The notes under the pieces were generated by a model, which worked only from the letters and a program-made list of their open reading frames with translations, searched no databases and had not been told where the DNA came from. The position numbers and the translations under genes were made by a program. Shown here piece after piece: positions 54,950-62,913 of a stretch of DNA of 64,000 bases. The number at the start of each line of letters is the position of its first letter. Within the stretch, counting starts at the first letter, position 1. The stretch spans positions 2,852,001-2,916,000 of the forward strand of contig NZ_JACBZX010000001.1 in the NCBI RefSeq assembly GCF_013408565.1. The letters are read 5' to 3'. The stretch comes from Janibacter alkaliphilus. GTDB taxonomy: Bacteria; Actinomycetota; Actinomycetes; Actinomycetales; Dermatophilaceae.

Positions 54950-56107
54950 TCAGCGCCGGGCGCGCACCTCGCCGGGGGCACGCCGCTCGTCGGCGATGAC
55001 CGGCCGGTGGGCCAGCACCGCGTCGACCGAGCCCAGGGCGGCCAGCTCGGTGAGGATGACCCGGGTCGGGGTCATCAGCCGCACCTGGCCGGACCCCGCG
55101 GACGAGAGCAGCCCGGCGACGCTCTCCCAGCCGGCGTGCGAGGCCTCGGTGGTGACGTTCTGCGGGGCCAGGCCGGCCGCCGGCAGCACGAAGAAGTACG
55201 TGTCGAAGCGCTTCGGCGAGCCCACCGGCGTCACCCACCAGTCCCACGGGACGAGGGCGCCGGGATCCACCTCGAGACCGGTCTCCTCGGCGAGCTCGCG
55301 GACACCGGCGGCTCGCAGCACCGCCTCCTCGACGGCCGGGTCCGAGGTCGCCGGCAGCGAGGTCAGCGCCCAGGCCGGGTCGGGCACCGCGGGGTCTGCT
55401 CCCAGCCCGTCCGCACCAGGCCGCCGCGCGTCGGCCACCGCCGCCCGGTCCTGCGGATCCACCCGTCCGCCGGGGAAGACCACCCGCCCCGCCGCGAAGT
55501 CCATCTGGGCGACCCGGTGCTGGACGTAGGCCTGCAGCTGCCCACCCTCGTCGCGCAGCGGGATGACGCTGACCGCCAGCCGCGGGGTGACCGCGCCGAC
55601 GAGCGAGCGGACCATGGCCACCCGGCGCCCGCTGGCGGCGACGCCGGCGGCCTCCTCGTCCCGGACCACCGCGTGCATGAAGGAGGGCGGCGGCTCGACG
55701 GTCGTGTATCCCAGCCGGGCGTACCAGGGCGCGTTGAAGGGGACGTCGGCGAAGGTCATGAGGGTCATCGCGCCGACCCCGCCGGCGAGCACCGCCGCCT
55801 CGGCGGCGCGCAGCAGCTCGGTGCCGATCCCCTGGCGCTGCCGCTCCGGCCGCACGGCCAGCGCGTCGAGGTGCCAGGCCCCCTCGTCGAGGTCGACGAG
55901 GTGGGCGAAGCCGACGACCGTGCCCTCGTCCTCGGCGACGAGCAGCGCGCCGCCGTCACGGCCCAGCCGCTCCTCCCCCGCGGTCGGTGGGGCCCAGCCG
56001 GAGGTGTCCAGATGAGCGGCGAGCAGGGTGTCCGCGGCGGCCTCGATCTCGGCCAGCAGCGGGGCATCGGCGTGCGTGGCGGGGCGCACCCGCACCGTGC
56101 TCGTCAT
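54950..56107 (-). CDS. GNAT acetyltransferase-Nudix hydrolase fusion
   Basis: A 385-residue protein. Residues about 1-165 form a GNAT domain with LDALAVRPERQRQGIGTELLRAAE as the acetyl-CoA loop and YARLGYTTVEPP. Residues about 175-385 are a Nudix domain (FPGGRVDPQD and VRELAEETGLEV, the REUXEEXGU core). The fused pair is uncommon; the Nudix part resembles the NUDT7/19-like family. Substrates are unknown. It lies 25 bp after nusB. Confidence 0.85.
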   Translation of the reverse strand: MTSTVRVRPATHADAPLLAEIEAAADTLLAAHLDTSGWAPPTAGEERLGRDGGALLVAEDEGTVVGFAHLVDLDEGAWHLDALAVRPERQRQGIGTELLRAAEAAVLAGGVGAMTLMTFADVPFNAPWYARLGYTTVEPPPSFMHAVVRDEEAAGVAASGRRVAMVRSLVGAVTPRLAVSVIPLRDEGGQLQAYVQHRVAQMDFAAGRVVFPGGRVDPQDRAAVADARRPGADGLGADPAVPDPAWALTSLPATSDPAVEEAVLRAAGVRELAEETGLEVDPGALVPWDWWVTPVGSPKRFDTYFFVLPAAGLAPQNVTTEASHAGWESVAGLLSSAGSGQVRLMTPTRVILTELAALGSVDAVLAHRPVIADERRAPGEVRARR

Positions 56108-56132
56108 CCGTCCCGTCCCTCTGCGTCGCCGG

Positions 56133-56546
56133 TCAGACCAGGGTCGGCTTGACCTCGGCGATGCGGGCGAGCAGCCCGTTGACGAAGCGCGGGCTCTCGT
56201 CGGTGGACAGCTCGGTGGCCAGCGCCACCGCCTCGCTGATCGCCACCGAGTCCGGCACGTCCTCGGCGTGCAGGATCTCCCAGGCGCCGAGGCGCAGGAT
56301 CGCCCGGTCGACGTCCGGCATCCGCTCCAGCGACCACCCCTGGCTGTAGGTGGTCAGCAGCTCGTCGATCTCGCCGGCGTGCGCCACCACGCCGGTGACC
56401 GCGGTGACCGTCCAGGGGTTGAGCGGGGCCGGGGTGACCGGGGTGGCCGCCCGCTCGCGGGCGAGGTCCCCGGCGTCGCTCCCCTTCTGCTCGGCCTCGA
56501 AGAGCAGGTCGACGGCCCGCTTGCGGGCCTTGGAGCGTGCCGCCAC
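56133..56546 (-). CDS. nusB: Transcription antitermination factor NusB
   Basis: A 137-residue all-helical protein that binds boxA RNA with NusE. SKARKRAVDLLFEAEQKG, DRAILRLGAWEILHAEDVPDSVAISEAVALA and SPRFVNGLLARIAE are the family blocks. It starts 1 bp after the efp stop, as usual for an efp-nusB operon. Confidence 0.97.
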   Translation of the reverse strand: MAARSKARKRAVDLLFEAEQKGSDAGDLARERAATPVTPAPLNPWTVTAVTGVVAHAGEIDELLTTYSQGWSLERMPDVDRAILRLGAWEILHAEDVPDSVAISEAVALATELSTDESPRFVNGLLARIAEVKPTLV

Positions 56547-56547
56547 C

Positions 56548-57108
56548 TCAGCTCACGCGGCCGAGGTAGGAGCCGTCGCGGGTGTCCACCTTGATCTTCG
56601 TGCCCTGCTCGACGAAGAGCGGCACCGAGATCTCGGCGCCGGTCTCGACGGTGGCCGGCTTGGTGCCGCCGGTGGAGCGGTCACCCTGCAGACCCGGCTC
56701 GGTGTAGGTGATCTCCAGGACGACCGACGGCGGCAGCTCGACGAAGAGCACCTCGCCGTCGTGGCGGGCGACGACCGCGTCCTGGTTCTCCAGCAGGTAC
56801 TTGCTGCCGTCGCCGAGCACCTCGGGGGTGACCATGATCTGGTCGTAGGTGTCCGGCTCCATGAAGACGTAGTCGGTGCCGTCGTTGTAGAGGTACTGCA
56901 TGGTGCGGCGGTCGACGTTGGCGGTCTCCACCTTCGTCCCGGCGTTGAAGGTCTTGTCGATGGTCTTGCCGGTGTTGATCGACTTCAGCTTGGTCCGCAC
57001 GAAGGCCGGCCCCTTGCCGGGCTTGACGTGCTGGAACTCGACGACCGACCAGAGCTGGTTGTCGAGGTTGAGGACCATGCCGTTCTTGAGGTCGTTCGTC
57101 GTTGCCAC
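56548..57108 (-). CDS. efp: Elongation factor P
   Basis: A 186-residue, three-domain protein rescuing ribosomes at polyproline. The tip loop is [10 protein letters not shown] with Lys32, the actinobacterial-type short loop with prolines that works without the EpmA modification in relatives. The C-terminal signature [10 protein letters not shown] is intact. It starts at GTG 57108, with a weak ribosome site and a TAAGAT hexamer about 45 bases upstream. Confidence 0.97.
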   Translation of the reverse strand: MATTNDLKNGMVLNLDNQLWSVVEFQHVKPGKGPAFVRTKLKSINTGKTIDKTFNAGTKVETANVDRRTMQYLYNDGTDYVFMEPDTYDQIMVTPEVLGDGSKYLLENQDAVVARHDGEVLFVELPPSVVLEITYTEPGLQGDRSTGGTKPATVETGAEISVPLFVEQGTKIKVDTRDGSYLGRVS

Positions 57109-57152
57109 GTGCGTGCGCGCCTTACGTCTCGGGAGGGAAGGGATCGGCCCGG

Positions 57153-57158
57153 ATCTTA
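57153..57158 (-). promoter_or_regulatory. Candidate -10 element of efp-nusB
   Basis: TAAGAT on the minus strand, close to TATAAT. The implied leader is about 40 nt. Confidence 0.4.
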
Positions 57159-57197
57159 CCGTCCGGACCTGCCGGCAGCCGCATCCGCCGGCGCCAC

Positions 57198-57236
57198 CTG
57201 CCGGACGACCGGGCCCGGCGGCGGATCGTCGGGCAG
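57198..57236 (-). terminator. Hairpin terminator after the lipase-like gene
   Basis: CTGCC-C-GACGA pairs with TCGTC-C-GGCAG around a GC-rich inner loop, starting 5 bases past the hydrolase stop. Confidence 0.55.
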
Positions 57237-57240
57237 CGGG

Positions 57241-58491
57241 TCAGGGCAGCTCGGGCAGGGTCTCCTGCGCCCACTCGGTGGTGGGCTGCGCGGCCTCCAG
57301 GAGCACGCTGCCGTGGTCGGCGCCCTCGACGAGCTCGTAGGTGACGTCGACGTCCTCGTCCTCGTAGATCTCGACGAGCGAGTCGGTCAGCTCCGTCGGC
57401 ACGGTGGTGTCCTGGTCGCCCTGGACGACGAGCACCGGCACCGACGGGACGATGCTGGCCGTGTCGTTCTCCTGCACCACCTCGGCGACGTCCTCGTAGG
57501 AGTCGCCCTCGCGGACCACCTCGGAGACCGACAGCCCGCCGAAGGAGTCCTCCTCGGAGAGCCCGTCCAGGCAGCGCTGCTCGAGCTGGGGCAGCAGCTC
57601 GACCGCCTCCGGGGTGAGCACCTCCTCCGGCTCGACCCCGGCGACCCGCGCGGCGCTGCTGACCAGCGGCCCGGCGAAGACCCCGGCGTCCATCTCGGCC
57701 GCCTGGCCGCTGTCGAAGGCCTCGGTCAGCTGGGAGGGCGGGGCGATCCCCACGACCCCCTGCAGATCGAGGTCCGGGGCGTGCTCCGGCCCGACGGCCC
57801 CGGCGAAGAGGGCCGCCTGGCCGCCCTGCGAGTGCCCGGCGGCGAGCCAGCGCTGCGAGACGCCGTCGTCGAGCTCGCCCGCGGCGGTGACGATGTCGGT
57901 CATCGCCCGCCCCGCGCTGGCCCCCATGAGGTAGGGGTGCGGTCCGGGGGTGCCCAGGCCCTCGTAGTCGGTGGCGACGACGACGTACCCGCGGCGCACG
58001 TACTCGCCGGTGACCTGGCTCATCAGCCGCGAGTAGAAGCTGCCGGTGCCCTGCATCGCGCCGCGCGAGGGGGCGCAGTCGTCGGCGGTGCCGGTGGTGC
58101 CGTGGCCCCAGGACAGCACCGGCCAGCCGCCCTGGGGGGGCTCGCCGTCGGGGATGGTCACCAGGCCGGAGACGGCCACCGGCTCCTCGTCGGCGCCCAC
58201 CGAGCGGTAGAGCACCTGGTGGGTGGTCGCCCCCTCGGTCCCGGTGGCGCCGCTGGCCTCCCGGGACCACACCAGGCTGCCGGGCTCGCCGTCGGCGATC
58301 TGCGCGTCGCTGGCCTCGTAGAAGTCCAGCCCGAGCGGCGCCCGGGTGGTGCTGCTGGACGAGGCCGTGTCCCCGCCGCCGTCGTCGTCCCGGGTCACCT
58401 GGTAGCCCACGACGGCCGCGACCACCGCGAGCACCACCAGCGCCGCCACCACGATCACCCGTCGGCGCGGGATCGGGCTCTCATCGCTCAC
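57241..58491 (-). CDS. Secreted or membrane-anchored lipase-like alpha/beta hydrolase
   Basis: A 416-residue protein with basic residues and one hydrophobic N-terminal segment (about residues 10-33), then a Ser/Thr linker and an alpha/beta-hydrolase domain. The nucleophile is in AAGHSQGGQAALF, the acid in VVQGDQDTTVP and the histidine in EGADHGSV, matching the secretory lipase (LIP) family. LSWGHGTTGTADDCAPS holds the oxyanion region. I prefer GTG 58491, 6 bases after GAGGAG; ATG 58527 would add 12 residues. The substrate is probably an ester or lipid. Confidence 0.85.
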   Translation of the reverse strand: MSDESPIPRRRVIVVAALVVLAVVAAVVGYQVTRDDDGGGDTASSSSTTRAPLGLDFYEASDAQIADGEPGSLVWSREASGATGTEGATTHQVLYRSVGADEEPVAVSGLVTIPDGEPPQGGWPVLSWGHGTTGTADDCAPSRGAMQGTGSFYSRLMSQVTGEYVRRGYVVVATDYEGLGTPGPHPYLMGASAGRAMTDIVTAAGELDDGVSQRWLAAGHSQGGQAALFAGAVGPEHAPDLDLQGVVGIAPPSQLTEAFDSGQAAEMDAGVFAGPLVSSAARVAGVEPEEVLTPEAVELLPQLEQRCLDGLSEEDSFGGLSVSEVVREGDSYEDVAEVVQENDTASIVPSVPVLVVQGDQDTTVPTELTDSLVEIYEDEDVDVTYELVEGADHGSVLLEAAQPTTEWAQETLPELP

Positions 58492-58565
58492 GTGCTGCTC
58501 CTCGTCGGTGACGCTCCGGCCCTGCATCCTCGCACGCGGCCATCGCTCGGGGCAGACTGCGCCCC

Positions 58566-60411
58566 ATGACGAGGACGTCCTGGTGGGCAGGGGCCGCCGG
58601 AGCCGGTGCGCTGGCGGCGGTGGCCGTCCGCGACCTGGTGCAGCGCGAGCACACGCTCAAGCACAACTTCCCGGTGCTCGGCAACGCCCGGTACCTGCTG
58701 GAGCGGATCGGGCCCGAGCTGCGGCAGTACATCGTCACGAGCAACGACGAGGAGCGTCCCTTCAGCCGGGACCAGCGCGGCTGGGTCTCCGCCAGCAGCA
58801 AGCTGGAGAACAACTACACCGGCTTCGGCACCGACAACGACACCGAGCACGACGAGGGCTACGTCATCGTCAAGCACGTCACCTTCCCGACGGACCCGCC
58901 GTCGTCGTCCGCCGCGCACGGCATCAAGGACGGCGTGGACGACCACGTGCGCCTGCCCGCGGCCAAGGTCATGGGCGCCGCCCGCGAGCGCCGGCACGCC
59001 TTCCGCCCGGCCTCGGTGGTCAACGTCTCGGGGATGAGCTTCGGCTCGCTGTCCGGCCCGGCGGTGGAGGCCCTGAACCAGGGGGTCGCGCTGGCCGGCG
59101 CCTACCAGAACACCGGCGAGGGCGGGATCTCCCCGCACCACCGGCACGGCGGCGACCTCGTCTTCCAGATCGGCACCGGCTAGTTCGGCTGCCGCGACGA
59201 GCAGGGGGCGCTTCGACCTCGACCGGCTCGTGGACCTCGTCGCCTCGGCGCCGGTGCGGGCCGTCGAGATCAAGCTCTCCCAGGGCGCCAAGCCGGGCCT
59301 GGGCGGGATGCTGCCGGCCGCGAAGATCAGCGACGAGATCGCCGAGATCCGCGGGATCCCCCGGGACCGGGACTGCGCCAGCCCGTCCCGGCACACCGCC
59401 TTCCGCGACGTCGACTCGATGCTCGACCTCGTCGAGGAGATCGCCGCGGCGACCGGCCTGCCGGTCGGCATCAAGTCCGCGGTGGGGCACGACATGATCT
59501 GGCGCGACCTCGTGGCGGCGATGACCGCCGACCGTGGCCGCGGGGTGGACTTCATCACGATCGACGGGGGCGAAGGGGGCACCGGCGCCGCTCCCCTGGT
59601 CTTCACCGACTCGGTGGCCTTCCCCTTCCGGGTCGGCTTCTCCCGGGTGTATGCCCGCTTCGCCGAGGCCGGGCTGACCGACGACGTCGTCTTCGTCGGC
59701 TCCGGCAAACTGGGGCTGCCGGACAACGCGCTCGTGGCGCTGGCCCTGGGCGCCGACGTGCTGCACGTCGGTCGCGAGGCGATGCTGGCGATCGGCTGCA
59801 TCCAGGCGCAGAAGTGCCACACCGACCGCTGCCCGACCGGGGTAGCCACCCAGAACCGGTGGCTCACCTCGGGGCTGGACCCGCAGCGCAAGGCGGTCCG
59901 GGTGGCCAACTACCTGGACACGCTGCGCCGGGACCTGGTCAAGGTCTCCGAGGCGGTCGGGGTGCGCCACCCCGGCCTCATCGGCGGGGACGACATCGAG
60001 CTGGTCGACGCCGACCGGCACGGCACCCCGCTGCGCGAGGTCTTCGGCTACCAGCCGGGGTGGGGCACCCCGGGGCCGCAGCTGCGCGGCGAGATCGACG
60101 CGCTGATGGCGCGGCTCGGCACCGACGAGGCGCCCCGGCCCTTATGGCGCTCAGCGTCCGGACGGACGCCGCTCAGGGCCGCCGGGCCGGGCGCCACTCC
60201 AGCCGACCCTTGGGGCCCGGCCGGACCACGAGTCCGTGCTCGCGCAGGTCCGGGTCCAGGGCCGCCTCGGTCTCCGGGTTCTCCGCCTCGGCACGGCGAC
60301 GCAGCAGGGCGTGCTGCTCCGCGGAGAGCTCGGGGCTTCCGTCGAGCCAGCTGCGGTACTCCGCGGCGAAGGGGTCGCCGCCCTCGCGCCACGGGTAGCC
60401 CGCCGCGGTGA
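58566..60411 (+). pseudogene. FMN-binding glutamate synthase family protein, disrupted
   Basis: The gene reads as one GltS-type FMN protein of about 520 residues but is broken twice. A TAG at 59181-59183 stands where relatives have tyrosine in IGTGYFGCRDE. About 20 bases later the G5 run at 59204-59208 carries one extra base and shifts the frame. The N-terminal part (to 59183) has FPVLGNARYLLE and VSGMSFGSLSGPAVEALN. The rest has EIKLSQGAKPGLGGMLP, IDGGEGGTGAAPLVF and the cluster motif CIQAQKCHTDRCPTG. Similarity ends near 60140; the frame then runs to 60411 antisense to the next gene. Confidence 0.85.
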
Positions 60412-60868
60412 GCGCGGCGCTGAGGTCGTCGCCGGGCAGATCCTCGACCGAGACCCGGGCGAGCATCTCGCCGTGCCGACCGAGCAGCACGAGGTGCGTG
60501 CCGTCGCGGAAGGCGGCGCCGACGGCTCGCCGGGCCACCCACCGCTGCGGCTCGCCCTGCCCCACCTCGAGATGGTCGTCGTGGACGACGACCACACCGG
60601 CGTTCTTCGTCACGTCGTCGACCATGAGCAGCCCGACGACGAGCCCGGCGCCGCCGAGGACGAGGTAGCGCCACACCTTCGGCATCCGCTCCACGAGGCC
60701 GAACGGCCCGGAGATCCCGATCTGGTCGTCGAGCCACTCGTGGGCGAACGGGGAGACCGCCGCGAGGACGAGACCAAGGACCAGCGGCACGAGGGCCAGG
60801 CCGGTCTTGAAGGTCCTCGTCAGCTCGACCGTCACCGGGAGGCGCGGGGTGGGCACGGCCGGGGTCAC
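60173..60868 (-). CDS. YqeB-type PH domain membrane protein
   Basis: A 231-residue protein with two N-terminal spans (about residues 22-42 and 72-92) followed by a PH-like domain (VVVVHDDHLEVGQGEPQRWVARRAV) and a helical tail with EYRSWLDGSPELSAEQHALLRRRAEAEN. This matches the YqeB family of unknown function. The GTG at 60868 overlaps the ABC permease stop by 4 bp, so it is the third gene of the ABC operon. Confidence 0.8.
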   Translation of the reverse strand: MTPAVPTPRLPVTVELTRTFKTGLALVPLVLGLVLAAVSPFAHEWLDDQIGISGPFGLVERMPKVWRYLVLGGAGLVVGLLMVDDVTKNAGVVVVHDDHLEVGQGEPQRWVARRAVGAAFRDGTHLVLLGRHGEMLARVSVEDLPGDDLSAALTAAGYPWREGGDPFAAEYRSWLDGSPELSAEQHALLRRRAEAENPETEAALDPDLREHGLVVRPGPKGRLEWRPARRP

Positions 60869-61887
60869 GAGATCTCCCGGCGCAGCACCCGCCAGGTGCC
60901 CACCGCCAGCGGCAGCGCCACCCACAGGCCGGTGCTGGTCACGAGGTGGCCCCAGGCCTCGCCGTCGAGGGTGCCCTCGAGGAGCGGCACGGTGGCGGTG
61001 CTGAGGTCGAGCCAGGGCGCGACGTCGCTGAACCAGGAGAACAGGCCGCTGAGGATGCTCCACACGGTCGGCAGGACGAGGGTCGCGACGATGGCCAGCG
61101 GGGTGTTCAGCAGCGCCAGACCGAAGCCGACACCCTGGAGGGTGAAGAGGACGACGACCAGGACCACGCCGGCGACGGACAGCCCGTCGAGGGTCCAGGT
61201 CGCGCCGGCGAGGGCGGTGGCCACGGCGGCCCCGGCGAAGGCCGCGGCGAGCACGGCCAGACCGAGCGCGGCACCGGCGACCATCTTGGCGGCGACCACC
61301 CGTCCGCGCCGAGGTTCGAGGGCGAAGGTGGTCAGCCCGGTGCGCTGGCTCCACTCCTGGGTGGCGGACATGATGCCCAGCACCGGGACGAGGATCGTCA
61401 GCGGCAGGAAGGCCGCCTGCAGGAACGAGACGAAGGTCTGGTCGGCCTCGGGTCCCCAGATCGCCAGCGCCAGGCTGACCAGCGCGACGATCCCGGCGAG
61501 GGTGATGAGCAGCCAGCTTCCGGCGCGGGTGTCGACCGACTTGCGCAGCTCGATCCGGACGAGCCGCAGGAAGGGGAGACCGCGCTCGCCGTCGAGGTCC
61601 GGTGCCACGCCTCCCCCGGCGGTCTGCCCGGTGCTGCGCCTGCTGCTGGTGCTCGGCGTGCCGGGGCTCCGCGTGCTGCGGCTCCGCGTGCTGCTGGGGC
61701 TCGGCGTGGTGCTGCTGGAGGTCTCGCTCGTCATGGTGGCGCTCCCGGTCGGGTCGGTGCTGAGGCTGGTGTCGGTGGTGGTGCTGGAGGTGGTGCCGGC
61801 GCCGGAGGTGGCGCCGGTGCCGACGCTGGTTTCGGTGCTGCGGGTCGGCTCGGTGCTGCGGGTGGTGGGCTCGCCGGCCGGTCTCAT
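60865..61887 (-). CDS. ABC-2 type transporter permease with Ser/Thr-rich tail
   Basis: A 340-residue permease. LPFLRLVRIELRKSVDTRAG leads into about six spans, the usual ABC-2 layout, ending VALPLAVGTWRVLRREIS. Residues about 6-90 are low-complexity Ser/Thr/Pro/Arg, encoded by DNA with short direct repeats (GGCTCCGCGTGCTGC twice near 61664). ATG 61887 overlaps the ATPase stop by 4 bp, supporting this start. GTG 61608, preceded by GGGGGAGGC, would give a normal 247-residue permease without the tail. Confidence 0.82.
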   Translation of the reverse strand: MRPAGEPTTRSTEPTRSTETSVGTGATSGAGTTSSTTTDTSLSTDPTGSATMTSETSSSTTPSPSSTRSRSTRSPGTPSTSSRRSTGQTAGGGVAPDLDGERGLPFLRLVRIELRKSVDTRAGSWLLITLAGIVALVSLALAIWGPEADQTFVSFLQAAFLPLTILVPVLGIMSATQEWSQRTGLTTFALEPRRGRVVAAKMVAGAALGLAVLAAAFAGAAVATALAGATWTLDGLSVAGVVLVVVLFTLQGVGFGLALLNTPLAIVATLVLPTVWSILSGLFSWFSDVAPWLDLSTATVPLLEGTLDGEAWGHLVTSTGLWVALPLAVGTWRVLRREIS

Positions 61888-62774
61888 GCCGCGTCCCGGG
61901 CGTCGGCGGCGGTCAGCTGCAGGAAGAGCTCCTCGAGACCGCCCTCGGCACCGGTCCGCAGCTCGAGCAGGACGACGCCCTGCTCCAGGGCGGCCCGGCC
62001 GACGTCCTCGGCGGAGGCCGACACGGTGAGTCCGCCGGCGGCCGGGGTGACGTCGACCCCCTTCGCCTGCAGCCCGCGGGCCAGCGCTCCGTCGTCCATG
62101 GACCGGACCGTGACGCCACCGGCCTGGATCAGCTCGTCGACCCGACCCTGCGCGACGATCCGACCGCGCCCGATCATGACGACCTCGTCGGCGACGGCCT
62201 GGACCTCGTGCAGCAGGTGGGAGGACAGCAGCACGGTGCCGCCGGCGGAGGCGAAGCCCCGCAGCAGGGTGCGCATCCAGTGGATGCCCTGCGGGTCGAG
62301 GCCGTTGGCCGGCTCGTCGAGGACCAGCACCTGCGGCTGGCCGATGAGGGCGACGGCGAGGCCGAGGCGCTGGCGCATGCCGAGGGAGTAGCCGCCGACC
62401 CGGCGGCCCGCCTCCTTGTCGGTGAGGCCGACCCGGTTCAGCGCGTGCGCCACGTCGTCGGCGCCCAGGCCGAGGTGCATCGCGGCCAGGGTGAGCACCT
62501 CGCGGCCGCTGCGGCCGGGGTGCTGGGCGGAGGCGTCGAGCATGACGCCGACGTGACGTCCGGGCATCGGCAGGTCCCGGTAGGGCCGGCCGAGCACGAG
62601 GGCGCGGCCGCTGGTCGGCGGGTTGAGCCCGGTCATCATCCGCATGGCGGTGGACTTGCCGGCCCCGTTCGGGCCGAGGAAGCCGACGACCGAGCCGGGA
62701 CGCACCTCGAAGGAGATGTCGTCGACGGCGGTGAAGGCGCCGTAGCGCTTGGTGAGGTTCTCGACGGTGATCAT
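61884..62774 (-). CDS. ABC transporter ATP-binding protein
   Basis: A 296-residue ATPase of the DrrA/CcmA-like group. Walker A is GPNGAGKST, signature YSLGMRQRLGLA, Walker B LVLDEPANGLDP and the H-loop SSHLLHE. The C-terminal 75 residues are a regulatory extension. With the permease it should form an exporter of unknown substrate (drug, peptide or lipid). A divergent sensor kinase next door suggests two-component control. Confidence 0.94.
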   Translation of the reverse strand: MITVENLTKRYGAFTAVDDISFEVRPGSVVGFLGPNGAGKSTAMRMMTGLNPPTSGRALVLGRPYRDLPMPGRHVGVMLDASAQHPGRSGREVLTLAAMHLGLGADDVAHALNRVGLTDKEAGRRVGGYSLGMRQRLGLAVALIGQPQVLVLDEPANGLDPQGIHWMRTLLRGFASAGGTVLLSSHLLHEVQAVADEVVMIGRGRIVAQGRVDELIQAGGVTVRSMDDGALARGLQAKGVDVTPAAGGLTVSASAEDVGRAALEQGVVLLELRTGAEGGLEELFLQLTAADARDAA

Positions 62775-62832
62775 GGGTCAACCCTCGCCCGCCGGGAGGC
62801 CCCGGCGCATCGGTCGTTCGGCCGATCTGGTC

Positions 62833-62878
62833 CCGACCTGGGTCTACCGCTGGAGCGACGACCCCCGACCCAGGTCGG
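62833..62878. promoter_or_regulatory. Paired dyads in divergent promoter region
   Basis: CCGACCTGGGTC (62833-62844) and its exact reverse complement GACCCAGGTCGG (62867-62878) are 22 bases apart. Each half also contains a near palindrome of GACC-NN-GGTC form. The centres are 34 bp apart. The pair lies between the ABC operon and the sensor kinase, immediately upstream of the kinase -35 position. Confidence 0.65.
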
Positions 62879-62901
62879 TGTCCCGCGCACTACGCCCTGC
62901 C

Positions 62902-62907
62902 TAGAGT
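62902..62907 (+). promoter_or_regulatory. Candidate -10 element of sensor kinase gene (leaderless)
   Basis: TAGAGT ends 6 bases before the GTG at 62914. Confidence 0.5.
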
Positions 62908-62913
62908 TGCCGG

